DNA from: DATKZH01 sp964475955
Lineage (GTDB): Bacteria > Planctomycetota > Planctomycetia > Pirellulales > Thermoguttaceae
NCBI GenBank assembly: GCA_964475955.1
Contig: CAYYZY010000013.1
Span: forward strand, 8,422-72,421
Direction of reading: 5' to 3'
Length of the DNA stretch: 64,000 nucleotides
Below the pieces are notes generated by a model that saw only the letters and a program-made list of their open reading frames with translations, did not search any database and was not told where the DNA came from. Each line of letters begins with the position of its first letter. Within the stretch, counting starts at the first letter, position 1. The position numbers were made by a program, and so were the translations under genes. Below are positions 55,721 to 64,000 of the stretch, piece by piece.

Positions 55721-56176
55721 CCCCACCTCCCATTGACCGCCAACCCCATTCTAACCCCCCCGAATGGAAGCCCGCAATCGGTAGTTGCGGGGAAGGCAAC
55801 GTCGCGGCCCCGTTGATCGACCACGTTTTACACAAGCGCGGATTATTCATGCGAGGTTTGTAGTGAACGCATTCATGCGGTGGGAAGCCGGTCCGCGCTG
55901 ACGGGACCCGTCTCGGTGGCCGGGGTCGAGCACAGCGAGCCTCCGGAATCGTCAGGACCGCGGGCTCACTGCTCTATCCCCACCCCACCTGCTCGACAAC
56001 GCTCCACCTTCGGGCGCCCTTCCGCTGGATCGGCCAAATCTCCTTTCCCCCTCCGCGGCAAGCACTTATACTGGAGCCGGCGCGTGGAGCGGGTGTCGGA
56101 CACCCCCCCGGAGTGCGGCGGGCTTCGGCTCGCCGCCCACAGTGTGACCTGCTAGGCTGGAAGGCGAGGTGGTCTC
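55721..56176. other. Intergenic region with family C palindrome
   Basis: 456 bases between the divergently transcribed kinase gene and the di-haem protein gene. Apart from the repeat at 55915-55984 I see no feature. Both genes must have promoters here. Confidence 0.45.
55915..55984. repeat. Palindromic repeat, family C, diverged copy
   Basis: GGTGGCCGGGGTCGAGCACA GCGAGCC and GGGCTCACTGCTCTATCCCC ACC are the arms. It is less perfect than the copy at 42904-42978. Confidence 0.65.
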
Positions 56177-59173
56177 ATGAGAACGCGTTGGCCGTTGGCG
56201 TTAGTTCCGAGTTGGCTGGTCGTCGCCGTGGGGGCGGCCGTTTGGATGGACGTGGCCCCGACCGAGGCGGCCAAGCCGGTGCCGGCCGAAGAGCGGGAAA
56301 GGCCGGCGGTCGTCGAGGTGGGCGAGTCGATCCGGGCCCTGGTGGAGGCCGACTGGGTCGCCCGCGACGCACGCTTCGTGCCCGAGACTCCCTCCGCCAA
56401 CGAGCCTGCGGCTTCCGGCCCCGCGCAGGTGAACCAGTACGGCGTAACGACTGCCCAGGACGCCTCGGGCGGCTGCGACGGCGTGAAGAACGGCCGATGG
56501 GGGTTCCACGTGGCCAGCGGCCAGAAGGACCCCTGGTGGCAGGTCGACCTCGGCCAGCCCTACCGCCTGGGGCGCATCGTCGTCTACAACCGTATGGATA
56601 GCGGCAAAGGCGAGCGCACGGCCAAGCTCCAAATCCTCGTCGCCCAGGACTGCGACCCGGCCGACTTCCAGCTCATTTACCAGCACCAGGGCGAGCCGTT
56701 TCTCGGCGTCAACGAGGGGAAGCCGCTGGTCGTCGAGCTTGGCGAGAAGGTGGTGACCGCCCGGGTCGTGCGCCTGGCGATCCCGGGCAATTGCTCCTTC
56801 GCGCTGGATGAGGTCGAGGTGTACGGCGTCGACGCCCCGAAGGAGAACCTCGCCCTGGGCAAGCCGGCCGACCAGATCAGCGTCAGCCGCTACTCCTACC
56901 CCGGCACGCTCCCAGAGGGCGTGAGGGAGGCCCGGCCGCCCGCGTCGCTGGCCGCAGGCGGCGGGTTCACGCCCGCGCACACGCGCCGCGTGATCGACCG
57001 GGGGCTCCGGCTCGCCGACCGGCTCCGCGCGAAGGCCGACCCGGCCCGGCTCGGCCCGGCCGAGGCCGAGCTTCGCAAGCTGGAGGAGCGGCTGGCCGAG
57101 CTCGAAGCGGCCGACGACGTGCCGGAGCAGGTGCGCCGCGAGGTCTACCTCGCCGCGCGGCGGGCGGCGCGCCGGATCGCGCTGGCCAACCCGGTGCTCG
57201 ACGTCGACAAGCTCCTGTTCATCAAGCGCCACGACTCGACCGGCGTGTTCCACATGTGCGACCAGTACTACGGGTGCAACGCCAAGCCGGGCGGCGGCCT
57301 GTTCGTGCTCGAAGACCCCTTCGGCCCGAATCCCAGGCTGGTCGACCTGCTGGCCGACTCGGTGGTCGAGAAGGGGCGGCTTGCGGGCGAGAAACTCGAA
57401 GGCGGCACCTTCCTCTCGCCCGAGGTCTCCTTCGACGGCCGGACGATCCTCTTCGCCTACACCGAAGCGAAGGCGTGGCCCAAGTACCAGGGTGGCACCG
57501 CCTACGAGTGGACGCCCGAGTGCTGCTACCACCTGTTCCAGTGCAACGCCGACGGCACCGGCCTGGTGCAGTTGACCGACGGGCCCTGGGACGATTTCGA
57601 TCCGTGCTTTCTTCCCAACGGGCGGATCGCCTTCGTCTCGCTCCGCCGGGGCGGGTTCCTGCGGTGCGGGCGGAACTGCCCCGTCTACACGCTCTTCTCC
57701 ATGCGGCCCGACGGAAGCGACGTCATCAACCTCAGCTACCACGAGACGCACGAGTGGCAGCCGAGCGTCACCAACGACGGCATGCTCGTCTACTCGCGAT
57801 GGGACTACGTCGACCGCGATACGAACGTCGCCCACCACATCTGGACCTGCTACCCCGACGGACGCGACGCCCGAAGCTTCCACGGCAACTACCCCCTGGA
57901 TCGCGCGAGCCGCCCCTGGATGGAAATGAGCATCCGCGCCGTCCCCGACTCGAACAAGTTCGTCGCCGCCACCGGCGCCCACCACGGGCACGCGTTCGGG
58001 TCGCTGGTGCTGATCGACCACCGGGTGGAGGACGATCGGGCCATGTCGCAACTGGAGCGCCTCACGCCCGAGGTCCCCTTCCCCGAAGCCGAAGGCCGGC
58101 CGATCAAGCAGTACATGATCTACGGCACGCCCTGGCCGTTCAGCGAGGACGACTACCTCTGCGTCTACGACCCCAAGGCGGCGAACCGGGGTATTTACTG
58201 GATCGACCGCTACGGCAACAAGGAGCTCGTCTACCGCGATCCCGAAATCTCGTGCCTGAGCCCGATCCCCCTGCGCCCCCGTAAGAAGCCGCCCGTCATC
58301 CCGGTCCAAACGGCCCAGGCCGCCGAAGACGCCGACCGTGCCCGCGAGGCCACGGTGGCCGTGATGAACATGTACGACAGCGACTTCGAGTGGCCCGAGG
58401 GGACGAAGATCACCGACCTGCGGATCATCCAGCTACTGCCCAAGTCGACCCATCCTCCCAACAAGCCGCGCATCGGCGTGGCCAACCAGACCAACGCCCG
58501 GGCCGTGCTCGGCACCGTGCCCGTCGAACCCGACGGAAGCGTCTTCTTCGAGGCGCCCGTCGGCAAGGCGATCTACTTCCAGGCGCTCGACGCCTCGGGC
58601 ATGGCCGTGCAGTCGATGCGCTCGATCACTTACGTGCACGAGGGGGAGCGGCTCACCTGCCAGGGTTGCCACGAGCGCAAGCACCGGCCGCCGCCGCGGC
58701 ACACGGAACTGCCGCTGGCCCTGGGGCGCCCGGCGTCGAAGATCCGGCCCGACGTCGACGGCTCCAACCCGTTCAACTACGTGCGGCTCGTGCAGCCGGT
58801 GCTCGACCGGAACTGCGTCGCGTGCCACCGGGAGAAGAAGGCCCTCGACCTGACCGGGGTGATCGAAGGCGGCAACGGCTGGACCCGGTCGTACACCAAC
58901 CTGGCCGGCAAGTACGGGTTCTACTTCCACGTGTCGAACGGCTCGATCAAGACGGGCTTGCACGGCGGCAGCCGCACCATCCCCGGCGAGTTCGGCGCGC
59001 GGGCCGCACCGCTTCTGAGCTACCTGGGCGAGGACCACTACGGCGTGAAGCTCTCCGACGAGGACTTCCACCGGCTGACCCTCTGGCTCGACTGCAACTC
59101 GGAATTCTACGGCTCCTACGAAAACACCGAGGCCCAGGCCCGCGGCCAAGTCGTGCAGCCGACGTTGGAGTAG
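56177..59173 (+). CDS. Exported discoidin / beta-propeller / di-haem protein, hydrazine-synthase-alpha-like in layout
   Basis: A 998-residue protein with signal peptide (LALVPSWLVVAVGAAVWM). Residues 80-220 are an F5/8-type (discoidin) domain (QDASGGCDGVKNGRWGFHVA, WWQVDLGQPYRLGRIVVYNR). A helical hairpin follows (LRKLEERLAELEAAD). From about 330 to 760 a propeller of PD40/TolB-type blades appears (FLSPEVSFDGRTILFAYTEA, GTGLVQLTDGPWDDFDPCFL). The last part carries two c-type haem sites, LTCQGCHERKHRPP near 828 and NCVACHREKKALDL near 880. This order resembles the alpha subunit of hydrazine synthase, but similar proteins occur in planctomycetes without anammox. It is probably a periplasmic electron-transfer or oxidoreductase protein. 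No beta or gamma subunit is nearby. Confidence 0.8.
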   Translation: MRTRWPLALVPSWLVVAVGAAVWMDVAPTEAAKPVPAEERERPAVVEVGESIRALVEADWVARDARFVPETPSANEPAASGPAQVNQYGVTTAQDASGGCDGVKNGRWGFHVASGQKDPWWQVDLGQPYRLGRIVVYNRMDSGKGERTAKLQILVAQDCDPADFQLIYQHQGEPFLGVNEGKPLVVELGEKVVTARVVRLAIPGNCSFALDEVEVYGVDAPKENLALGKPADQISVSRYSYPGTLPEGVREARPPASLAAGGGFTPAHTRRVIDRGLRLADRLRAKADPARLGPAEAELRKLEERLAELEAADDVPEQVRREVYLAARRAARRIALANPVLDVDKLLFIKRHDSTGVFHMCDQYYGCNAKPGGGLFVLEDPFGPNPRLVDLLADSVVEKGRLAGEKLEGGTFLSPEVSFDGRTILFAYTEAKAWPKYQGGTAYEWTPECCYHLFQCNADGTGLVQLTDGPWDDFDPCFLPNGRIAFVSLRRGGFLRCGRNCPVYTLFSMRPDGSDVINLSYHETHEWQPSVTNDGMLVYSRWDYVDRDTNVAHHIWTCYPDGRDARSFHGNYPLDRASRPWMEMSIRAVPDSNKFVAATGAHHGHAFGSLVLIDHRVEDDRAMSQLERLTPEVPFPEAEGRPIKQYMIYGTPWPFSEDDYLCVYDPKAANRGIYWIDRYGNKELVYRDPEISCLSPIPLRPRKKPPVIPVQTAQAAEDADRAREATVAVMNMYDSDFEWPEGTKITDLRIIQLLPKSTHPPNKPRIGVANQTNARAVLGTVPVEPDGSVFFEAPVGKAIYFQALDASGMAVQSMRSITYVHEGERLTCQGCHERKHRPPPRHTELPLALGRPASKIRPDVDGSNPFNYVRLVQPVLDRNCVACHREKKALDLTGVIEGGNGWTRSYTNLAGKYGFYFHVSNGSIKTGLHGGSRTIPGEFGARAAPLLSYLGEDHYGVKLSDEDFHRLTLWLDCNSEFYGSYENTEAQARGQVVQPTLE

Positions 59174-59320
59174 AGCTGGTGGGGCACGCGTGTTGTCTTC
59201 AGGGCGTCTCAGGGCACACAGTCCCCCAGATCGATACGCCACGAAGCTGCCCGCCCCAACAATCCCCACACGTGACGGCGGCCCTGCCCGCTCAGAAGAG
59301 AACCCCGCGGAGTTCGACCC

Positions 59321-60967
59321 ATGTACTTTACGTTCGCGTGTCCCCATTGCAGCAAGAAGCTGAAGGTTCGCCAGGAGGCCGCCGGCCGTAAGGCGAGTTG
59401 CCCGTATTGTAAGGCCTCGGTCGTCGTGCCCCAGCCGGAGGCCCCGGCGCAGGACGACGTGATGGAGTCGCTCAAAGGGATCGGCGAGACGCAACAGACC
59501 GAGAAGGTGGCCGCCCGGGCGCGACGCAAGAAGCCGGCCGAGCCCACCGGGCCGCCGCAGCCGCCGCCGGAGCCCAAGGTGAAGGGGATGGCCCGGGCGG
59601 AAAGAACCGACGTGAACGTCATTCGCAGCGGCCTGCTGGGTCTCGCCGGCGCCGTGGGCTTCTACGTGCTGATCTTCCTCTGTTGGGCGCTGTGGATGGT
59701 GGCCTTCCCGGCGCCCGAAGCCGCGTCGCAAGAAGCGGCGCCCGCCGAGCCGGCGGCGGCCGAGGAGACGCCGGCCGAGGACGCGCCGGCCGAGGCCCCG
59801 GCGCAGGAGGCGGCCATTCCGGGCGAAGCGCCGCCCAAGTTCTACCCGGGCGAGCTGTTCGTCAAACGGGGGTGGGTCCCCTTCGTGCTCGTGTTCCTGA
59901 TGAGCTGGTCGATCTCGATCCTGGCGATGAAATACGCGAAGCTGAAGCGGCAGCGGGCCTCGATGCTCTTCGACTTGCTGCCCAACGAGATCGCCGGAGA
60001 GATCAACGAGGACAACGTCGACAAGTTCGTGGCCAACATTCAGGAGCTGCCGGTCGAGCCGGGCGAGAGCTTCCTGGTGAGCCGCGTTTTGCGCGGGTTG
60101 GAGCACTTCCGCGTGCGCAGGAGCAACCCCGAGGTGGCCAGCATGTTGGCCTCCCACTCGGAGATCGACGGCAACGCCGTCCAGTCGAGCTACACCCTGT
60201 TGAACGTGTTCATCTGGGCGATCCCCATCCTCGGGTTCATCGGCACGGTGATCGGCATCAGCGCGGCCGTGGGCGGTTTTTCCGGCAACCTCGAGGCCGC
60301 GCAGGACATCTCCGTGCTCAAAGACTCGCTCAACAACGTGACCGGCGGCCTGGCCACCGCGTTCGACACCACGCTCATCGCCCTGGTCATGAGCATCTTC
60401 GTAATGTTCCCCTCCAGCTCGCTCCAGAAGTCGGAGGAGGACCTGCTCAACTGGGTCGACGAGTACTGCAACGAGAACCTGCTCAAGCGGCTCAACGACG
60501 GCGGCGATCTGGCCGACCTCCAGGACACGACCAAGATCCGCAAGGCGTTCGACTCCGCCCTGGCCCCGCACCAGGCCGAGCTGCGCCAGTGGACCGAAAA
60601 CCTCCGCTCGATCGGCTCCTCGCTCACCGACGAGGTCGCCGAAGGCTGGGGCCGGATCAACGAGAAGATCCTCGCCCGCCAGACGGAGACCATGGAGCAG
60701 ATCAAGGACCTCGACGCCATGGCCGCCGCCTTCCTGAGCACGATGACCACGCTCGCCCAGCAGACCGAGGCGGCCCACCAACAGGCGGCCGGCTCGATGA
60801 CCCGGTCGGCCGAGTCGCTCGGGGCCTACTACGCCGCGATGCAGGAAGGCATCGGCCGGCTGAACGAGGTGCTCGGCCAACTCGGCCGGAAGCAGGTCGT
60901 CGTCCAGACCGAGCCCCGCCGCGGCTGGTTCTTCCGCCGAAACGCCAAGGGAAACGCCAAGAAGTGA
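59321..60967 (+). CDS. MotA/TolQ/ExbB-type proton channel with zinc ribbon
   Basis: A 548-residue membrane protein. An N-terminal zinc ribbon (CPHC at 7-10, CPYC at 27-30) is followed by a membrane helix (LLGLAGAVGFYVLIFLCWAL), an Ala/Glu/Pro-rich loop of about 55 residues, and a second helix (WVPFVLVFLMSWSISILAMK). Two further helices form the TolQ/ExbB core (FIWAIPILGFIGTVIGISAA and GGLATAFDTTLIALVMSIFV). A long coiled-coil tail ends it. In ExbB/TolQ the last two helices make the proton path with Thr residues like those in FDTTLI. The two following genes encode single-helix coiled-coil proteins, as expected for the partners, so this is a stator-like operon. What it drives is unknown. Confidence 0.82.
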   Translation: MYFTFACPHCSKKLKVRQEAAGRKASCPYCKASVVVPQPEAPAQDDVMESLKGIGETQQTEKVAARARRKKPAEPTGPPQPPPEPKVKGMARAERTDVNVIRSGLLGLAGAVGFYVLIFLCWALWMVAFPAPEAASQEAAPAEPAAAEETPAEDAPAEAPAQEAAIPGEAPPKFYPGELFVKRGWVPFVLVFLMSWSISILAMKYAKLKRQRASMLFDLLPNEIAGEINEDNVDKFVANIQELPVEPGESFLVSRVLRGLEHFRVRRSNPEVASMLASHSEIDGNAVQSSYTLLNVFIWAIPILGFIGTVIGISAAVGGFSGNLEAAQDISVLKDSLNNVTGGLATAFDTTLIALVMSIFVMFPSSSLQKSEEDLLNWVDEYCNENLLKRLNDGGDLADLQDTTKIRKAFDSALAPHQAELRQWTENLRSIGSSLTDEVAEGWGRINEKILARQTETMEQIKDLDAMAAAFLSTMTTLAQQTEAAHQQAAGSMTRSAESLGAYYAAMQEGIGRLNEVLGQLGRKQVVVQTEPRRGWFFRRNAKGNAKK

Positions 60968-61011
60968 CGACCCCTCGTTGACAATACCTCGTCCCCAGGC
61001 TCCGCCCGGGT

Positions 61012-61067
61012 ACGCCCTAACGCGAGGCCCCGCCTAAGCACGCCCTAACGCGAGGCCCCGCCTCGCC
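61012..61067. repeat. Two 28-bp direct repeats in the stator operon
   Basis: ACGCCCTAACGCGAGGCCCC GCCT is repeated directly with four variable bases after each unit (AAGC, CGCC). It fills the gap between the TolQ-like gene and its first partner. Confidence 0.75.
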
Positions 61068-61096
61068 CCTAACCAGAACGACCCACAACGAACGCC

Positions 61097-61909
61097 ATGG
61101 CCAGGCGAAGCCGATCCAAACAGTCGATCTCCCTGTTCCCTTTCCTCAGCATCCTGGCGTGCGTGATCGGGACGCTCACCCTGATGATCACCGCGCTGGC
61201 CCTGGGGCAGATGGACACCGACGAGATGGCCGGCGAGCTGCGCCTCGACTACCTCAAGCGGCAGATTCGGATCACCCAGGCGAGGATCGAACGGCTCGAG
61301 GAGAAGCTCGGCGCCGTCGAGTCGGGTGCCGACGAACTGCTAAAGCAACTGGCCGACCTGCGCGTGGAGCTCGAGCGGCTGAAGCGCCTCAAGGCCAGCC
61401 TGATGGAGAAGGCCGACGAGGAGGTGGAGCCCGACGTCGACGTCCCCCCGGTCGACCCCGAAGCGCACCGGCGGCGTATCGCCGAAATGCAGGAGGAGCT
61501 GGAGTCCCAACAGGAGCGCAAGCAGGAGTTGTTGGCCGAGCTGAAAGAGAAAGACAGGCCGCAGGAAGCGAACGTGGTCATCCGGCCGGGCGGGAGCGGG
61601 GTCGACCTGGACCCGACCTTCGTCGAGTGCGCCGCCTCGGGCGTCGTCGTCTACGAGGGCGAAGAGCCCTGGCGCGTGCGACGGGCCGATCTCCAGTCGG
61701 ACAAGGACTTCCTCGCCCTGTTGGACCGGGTGGCGGCCGAGCCGAAGGCGACCGTGATCTTCCTCGTGCGCGACGACGGCCTCGGCACCTACTACGCCGC
61801 CCGGTCGCTGGCCCGATCGCACTACGCCCGAAACGGCAAGCTGCCCGTCATCGGCCACGGGAAGATCGACCTGAGCGTATTCGAGGACTTCGAGAACCGC
61901 AAGAAATGA
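61097..61909 (+). CDS. Single-helix coiled-coil partner of the TolQ-like channel (without TM Asp)
   Basis: A 270-residue protein with a short cytoplasmic start, one membrane helix (SLFPFLSILACVIGTLTLMI TALALG) and a long coiled coil (YLKRQIRITQARIERLEEKL, HRRRIAEMQEELESQQERKQ). A small globular end follows (VIFLVRDDGLGTYYAARSLA). The plan is that of ExbD/TolR/MotB. However, the membrane helix contains no aspartate, which is the proton carrier in those families. The neighbour at 62041 has it, so this one may be a structural partner. The spacing to the TolQ-like gene is 129 bases with two direct repeats. Confidence 0.75.
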   Translation: MARRSRSKQSISLFPFLSILACVIGTLTLMITALALGQMDTDEMAGELRLDYLKRQIRITQARIERLEEKLGAVESGADELLKQLADLRVELERLKRLKASLMEKADEEVEPDVDVPPVDPEAHRRRIAEMQEELESQQERKQELLAELKEKDRPQEANVVIRPGGSGVDLDPTFVECAASGVVVYEGEEPWRVRRADLQSDKDFLALLDRVAAEPKATVIFLVRDDGLGTYYAARSLARSHYARNGKLPVIGHGKIDLSVFEDFENRKK

Positions 61910-61923
61910 CCGGAGTCTTTTAG

Positions 61924-62011
61924 GTAGGGTGGGTCGAGTGACACGAGACCCGCGCGGAGCGGGCGCCGTCTCCTGCGAAACGCGTGGGTCTCGTGCCTCG
62001 ACCCACCCTAC
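61924..62011. repeat. Inverted repeat made of two family B elements
   Basis: GTAGGGTGGGTCGAG…CACGAGACCCGCG at 61924-61954 is mirrored by CGCGTGGGTCTCGTGCCTCG ACCCACCCTAC at 61981-62011. It lies between the two partner genes of the stator operon and would form a strong hairpin in the messenger, possibly attenuating the last gene. A single arm is found at 30953-30985. Confidence 0.8.
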
Positions 62012-62040
62012 GGGGCTCCTGCAAGCGTAAGGATCAGTCG

Positions 62041-63210
62041 ATGCGACGACCGAAGAAGTCGAGCGGCGGAAGCCTCGACTCCTTGCTGGACACGATGACC
62101 AACGTCGTGGGGATCCTCGTGATCCTGCTCACGGTGACCCAGCTCGGCGTGGGCGACGCCGTGAAGCGGATCGGCACCTCGAGCACCGTCAGCCAGGAGG
62201 AGATCGAAAAGGCCGAACGGCGCTTGATGGAGCTTCTCAAGGAGCACGCCGATCTGGAGGCGCGTCTGGAGGCGCTCATCGGGGAGGACGACGGCGACGT
62301 CGAAGAGCGGCTCCGCCGCCTGAAGCGGGAGATCGAAAACGCCAAGGCCAACGTCGAAAGCCTGCTCGCCAACCGCGAGGCCAAGAAACGCAAGGCCGAA
62401 CTCGAACTCTTGAAGCTCAAGGAGGAGGCCGAGGCGGAAATCCGCAAGCAGGAAGAGGAGGCCGAGGAGCTTCGGGCGAAAATCCACGGCAACGAGGACA
62501 AGCTGGCCTCGCTCAAGGCGAAGCTCGCCGAGGCGCCGGTGCAGGGGCCCCCGCCGGCCAAGATCATCAACCTGCCCAATCCACGCCCCGCGCCGCAGGG
62601 TATCGAACCGAAGACGTTCCTCTGCCGCGAGGGCCGGGTGATGTTCGTCGACGTCGACGGCATCCGTGAGCTCGCCCAGAAGCGGACGGCCTTCATCATC
62701 CGCCGCCGCGGACTGGGTCGCGACCCGGCCGCCGGCATCGACGGCAAGGCGCTGGCCGAGGAGTTCAACGAGGACCCGATCAACGACCGCAACCGCTACT
62801 TCGACGTGACGATGAAGATCGCCGGGCGCGTCCCCAAGCTCGTGCTCGACCGGCGCGAAGGGGCCGGCGAAGCCGCCGAGGAGCTCCGCCGGTCCGGCTC
62901 GCAATACGAACGGCAGGTCAAGCGGATCGATCCCGACGAATTCTACCTCCAGTTCCTCGTCTGGCCCGACAGCTTCGAGGTCTACCTCAAGGCCCGGGCG
63001 ATCTCATCGGAGCGCGGGCTGCTGGCCGGCTGGCACGCCCAGACGACCAAGGCCGAATACACGATCGACCTGGGCGGCAAGCTCCGCGTGGGCCCGCCAC
63101 CCCCGCCGCCGAAGCCCAAACCGCGGCCCAAGCGCGACGAAGAGCCCCCCAAACCGCCTCCCAAGCCCAAGCGCCCGCCCCGCAAGGTCCCGACCGACGT
63201 GATCGACTGA
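62041..63210 (+). CDS. Single-helix coiled-coil partner of the TolQ-like channel (with Asp)
   Basis: A 389-residue protein. After a short basic start comes the membrane helix LLDTMTNVVGILVILLTVTQ. Its leading Asp (LLD) stands where ExbD/TolR/MotB carry the proton-binding aspartate. A coiled coil follows (EEIEKAERRLMELLKEHADL, LKREIENAKANVESLLANRE), then a beta-rich domain from about 195 (FLCREGRVMFVDVDGIRELA) and a Pro/Lys-rich tail (PPPPPKPKPRPKRDEEPPKP). TolR/TonB-like proteins use such Pro-rich segments to span the periplasm. ATG 62041 has AAGGA upstream. Together with the two preceding genes it is probably a proton-driven machine of unknown target. Confidence 0.8.
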   Translation: MRRPKKSSGGSLDSLLDTMTNVVGILVILLTVTQLGVGDAVKRIGTSSTVSQEEIEKAERRLMELLKEHADLEARLEALIGEDDGDVEERLRRLKREIENAKANVESLLANREAKKRKAELELLKLKEEAEAEIRKQEEEAEELRAKIHGNEDKLASLKAKLAEAPVQGPPPAKIINLPNPRPAPQGIEPKTFLCREGRVMFVDVDGIRELAQKRTAFIIRRRGLGRDPAAGIDGKALAEEFNEDPINDRNRYFDVTMKIAGRVPKLVLDRREGAGEAAEELRRSGSQYERQVKRIDPDEFYLQFLVWPDSFEVYLKARAISSERGLLAGWHAQTTKAEYTIDLGGKLRVGPPPPPPKPKPRPKRDEEPPKPPPKPKRPPRKVPTDVID

Positions 63211-63343
63211 GGCGGTCGCGACGCGGCCCGGCGCGCCGTTGGCACGCGGAGCTTCGAGCCTTGGTAGCCTGGTGAAGATTGGTCGCGAAACGCCGCGGTA
63301 CGTTTCTCGCCCCACCAACCAGTTGCTTGCCGCCGCCCCTCGA

Positions 63344-63487
63344 TCAGGTCTTCTCGGTGGTCACGATGATGACTCGGGACCGTTCCGGCAGTTTGACCGC
63401 CGGATCGAGGGGGCGCACCAAGCCGTTCTCCACGACGCCCGCCACGGCCAACGGGTGCCCGGCCTGGCGCGCAAGGTGCGCTTCCAT
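63344..63487 (-). CDS. Small protein, possibly the end of a frameshifted gene
   Basis: A 47-residue frame from ATG 63487 reads MEAHLARQAGHPLAVAGVV then ENGLVRPLDPAVKLPERSRV then IIVTTEKT. This resembles short planctomycete proteins of the DUF104/antitoxin-like kind with the pattern 'GVVENG.VR..DP.VKLPE...VIIV'. The frame stays open upstream to a TGA near 63601 but has no start there. A good start (AAAGGAAG before ATG 63602) exists one frame away, so the original gene may have been about 85 residues and suffered a one-base shift. No toxin gene is seen next to it. Confidence 0.5.
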   Translation of the reverse strand: MEAHLARQAGHPLAVAGVVENGLVRPLDPAVKLPERSRVIIVTTEKT

Positions 63488-63778
63488 CGGCGACGCGGCC
63501 GCTTCCGCCGGTAGGCTGGGTGGAGCGAGCGGCGGTTCCGCGGCGATCTGTTCGTCGCGCGCGTCGTTGAGGGCTTCGCCGGTCGACTTCGGGTGAAGTC
63601 ATGGGGTCTTCCTTTCAATACGCCGTGATGACGACAATCGGCACTTGACCCAATTCGCCGAAAACGTCCAAGCCACAGGCCTAAGCCGGTGGCGAACCGT
63701 CAGAAGGACGGCTGAAACGACGATGACTATTCGAATGACTCGCGGTTTGAGCCGCGGCCCAGCGGCCGGTCTTGTTGC

Positions 63779-64000
63779 CTATTCCTCGTTGCAGTTGTCG
63801 TCGTCCTCTTTAGCCAGTCGCATCAAGTAAGCGCGGTCGACCTTCTTGCGGTTCTCACGTGCCATGTCGTCAAGTGGGTACTTCCTGCAGGCGAGGTCTG
63901 CTGTCTTGCGGAGCTCCTCCCACTCATCGTCGGAGATGAGTTCGCGAGCATGCACGTACCAACGTATCCGCCCATTTTCGAGGACGCATCGACGCTTGGG
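63779..64000 (-). CDS. Hypothetical protein, C-terminal part (runs off the window)
   Basis: A frame of at least 73 residues enters from the window edge and stops at TAG (63779-63781). It reads CVLENGRIRWYVHARELISD, then DEWEELRKTADLACRKYPLD, and ends in an acidic tail (AKEDDDNCNEE). The DNA is less GC-rich than most of the window, which suggests transfer. I do not recognise the family. Confidence 0.55.
   Translation of the reverse strand, partial: PKRRCVLENGRIRWYVHARELISDDEWEELRKTADLACRKYPLDDMARENRKKVDRAYLMRLAKEDDDNCNEE

Noticed and set aside
56177..59173. Anammox hydrazine synthase
   Set aside because: Only the alpha-like layout is present; no other anammox genes are in the window and the discoidin domain is unusual for it.
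59321..63210. Zorya-like defence system (ZorA/ZorB)
   Set aside because: No ZorC/ZorD/ZorE-type genes follow, the partners lack an OmpA/peptidoglycan-binding domain, and the channel has a zinc ribbon instead of the long ZorA tail.

Overview
The window looks like a scaffold from a high-GC member of the Planctomycetota, most likely close to the Pirellulales and possibly from a metagenome. The evidence is three secreted sulfatases, two Gfo/Idh/MocA oxidoreductases, exported PQQ-propeller and beta-helix proteins, a GYF_2 repeat protein, a Ser/Thr kinase with a planctomycete-type N-terminus, and intergenic regions full of palindromic dispersed repeats. A 100-N gap at 51217-51316 is a scaffolding join.

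Layout. Positions 1-9550 hold a partial OprP-type porin, two sulfatases around a decayed hybrid histidine kinase, a Tat-exported oxidoreductase and a frameshifted DUF4038-type protein. Positions 9689-14991 (minus strand) form a compact operon: a WXG100-like protein, a 195-aa helical protein, a second WXG100-like protein and a large EssC/FtsK-type ATPase. This resembles a type VII (ESX) secretion core. Positions 15503-23964 encode exported beta-helix/LamG, SGNH-hydrolase and methyltransferase-like/PQQ proteins, and then a 3'-truncated GH109-like oxidoreductase. Positions 25102-30115 are an RND efflux adaptor and pump without an outer-membrane partner.

Positions 31206-34240 are the clearest accessory island. 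The 5' and 3' ends of one restriction-modification gene flank an intact, lower-GC OLD-family ATPase/TOPRIM gene that replaces its middle. Positions 34293-37827 carry speA directly abutting a TPR protein with two RNA-polymerase alpha-CTD-like domains, then a tRNA-Thr. Positions 38329-49384 hold a FHA-GAF-sigma54 activator, a glycosidase-like lipid/carbohydrate-degradation type secreted protein, a third sulfatase, a membrane spermidine-synthase-like protein, a CBM9-like protein and a four-copy GYF_2 membrane protein. Positions 49941-55720 hold a URO-D-family protein, the repeat array with the gap, a GH67N-like remnant, and a Ser/Thr kinase fused to a beta-helix. Positions 56177-63210 hold a discoidin/propeller/di-haem protein related in layout to hydrazine synthase alpha, followed by a TolQ-like plus two TolR/coiled-coil proteins, which is a stator-like operon.

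Two themes recur. First, the metabolic genes point to degradation of sulfated polysaccharides outside the cytoplasm. Second, several genes (kinase, R-M gene, GH109-like gene, GH67N-like gene) have lost internal or terminal segments, and at least six palindromic repeat families sit between, and once inside, genes. I judged everything by reading the sequence; no database search was run.
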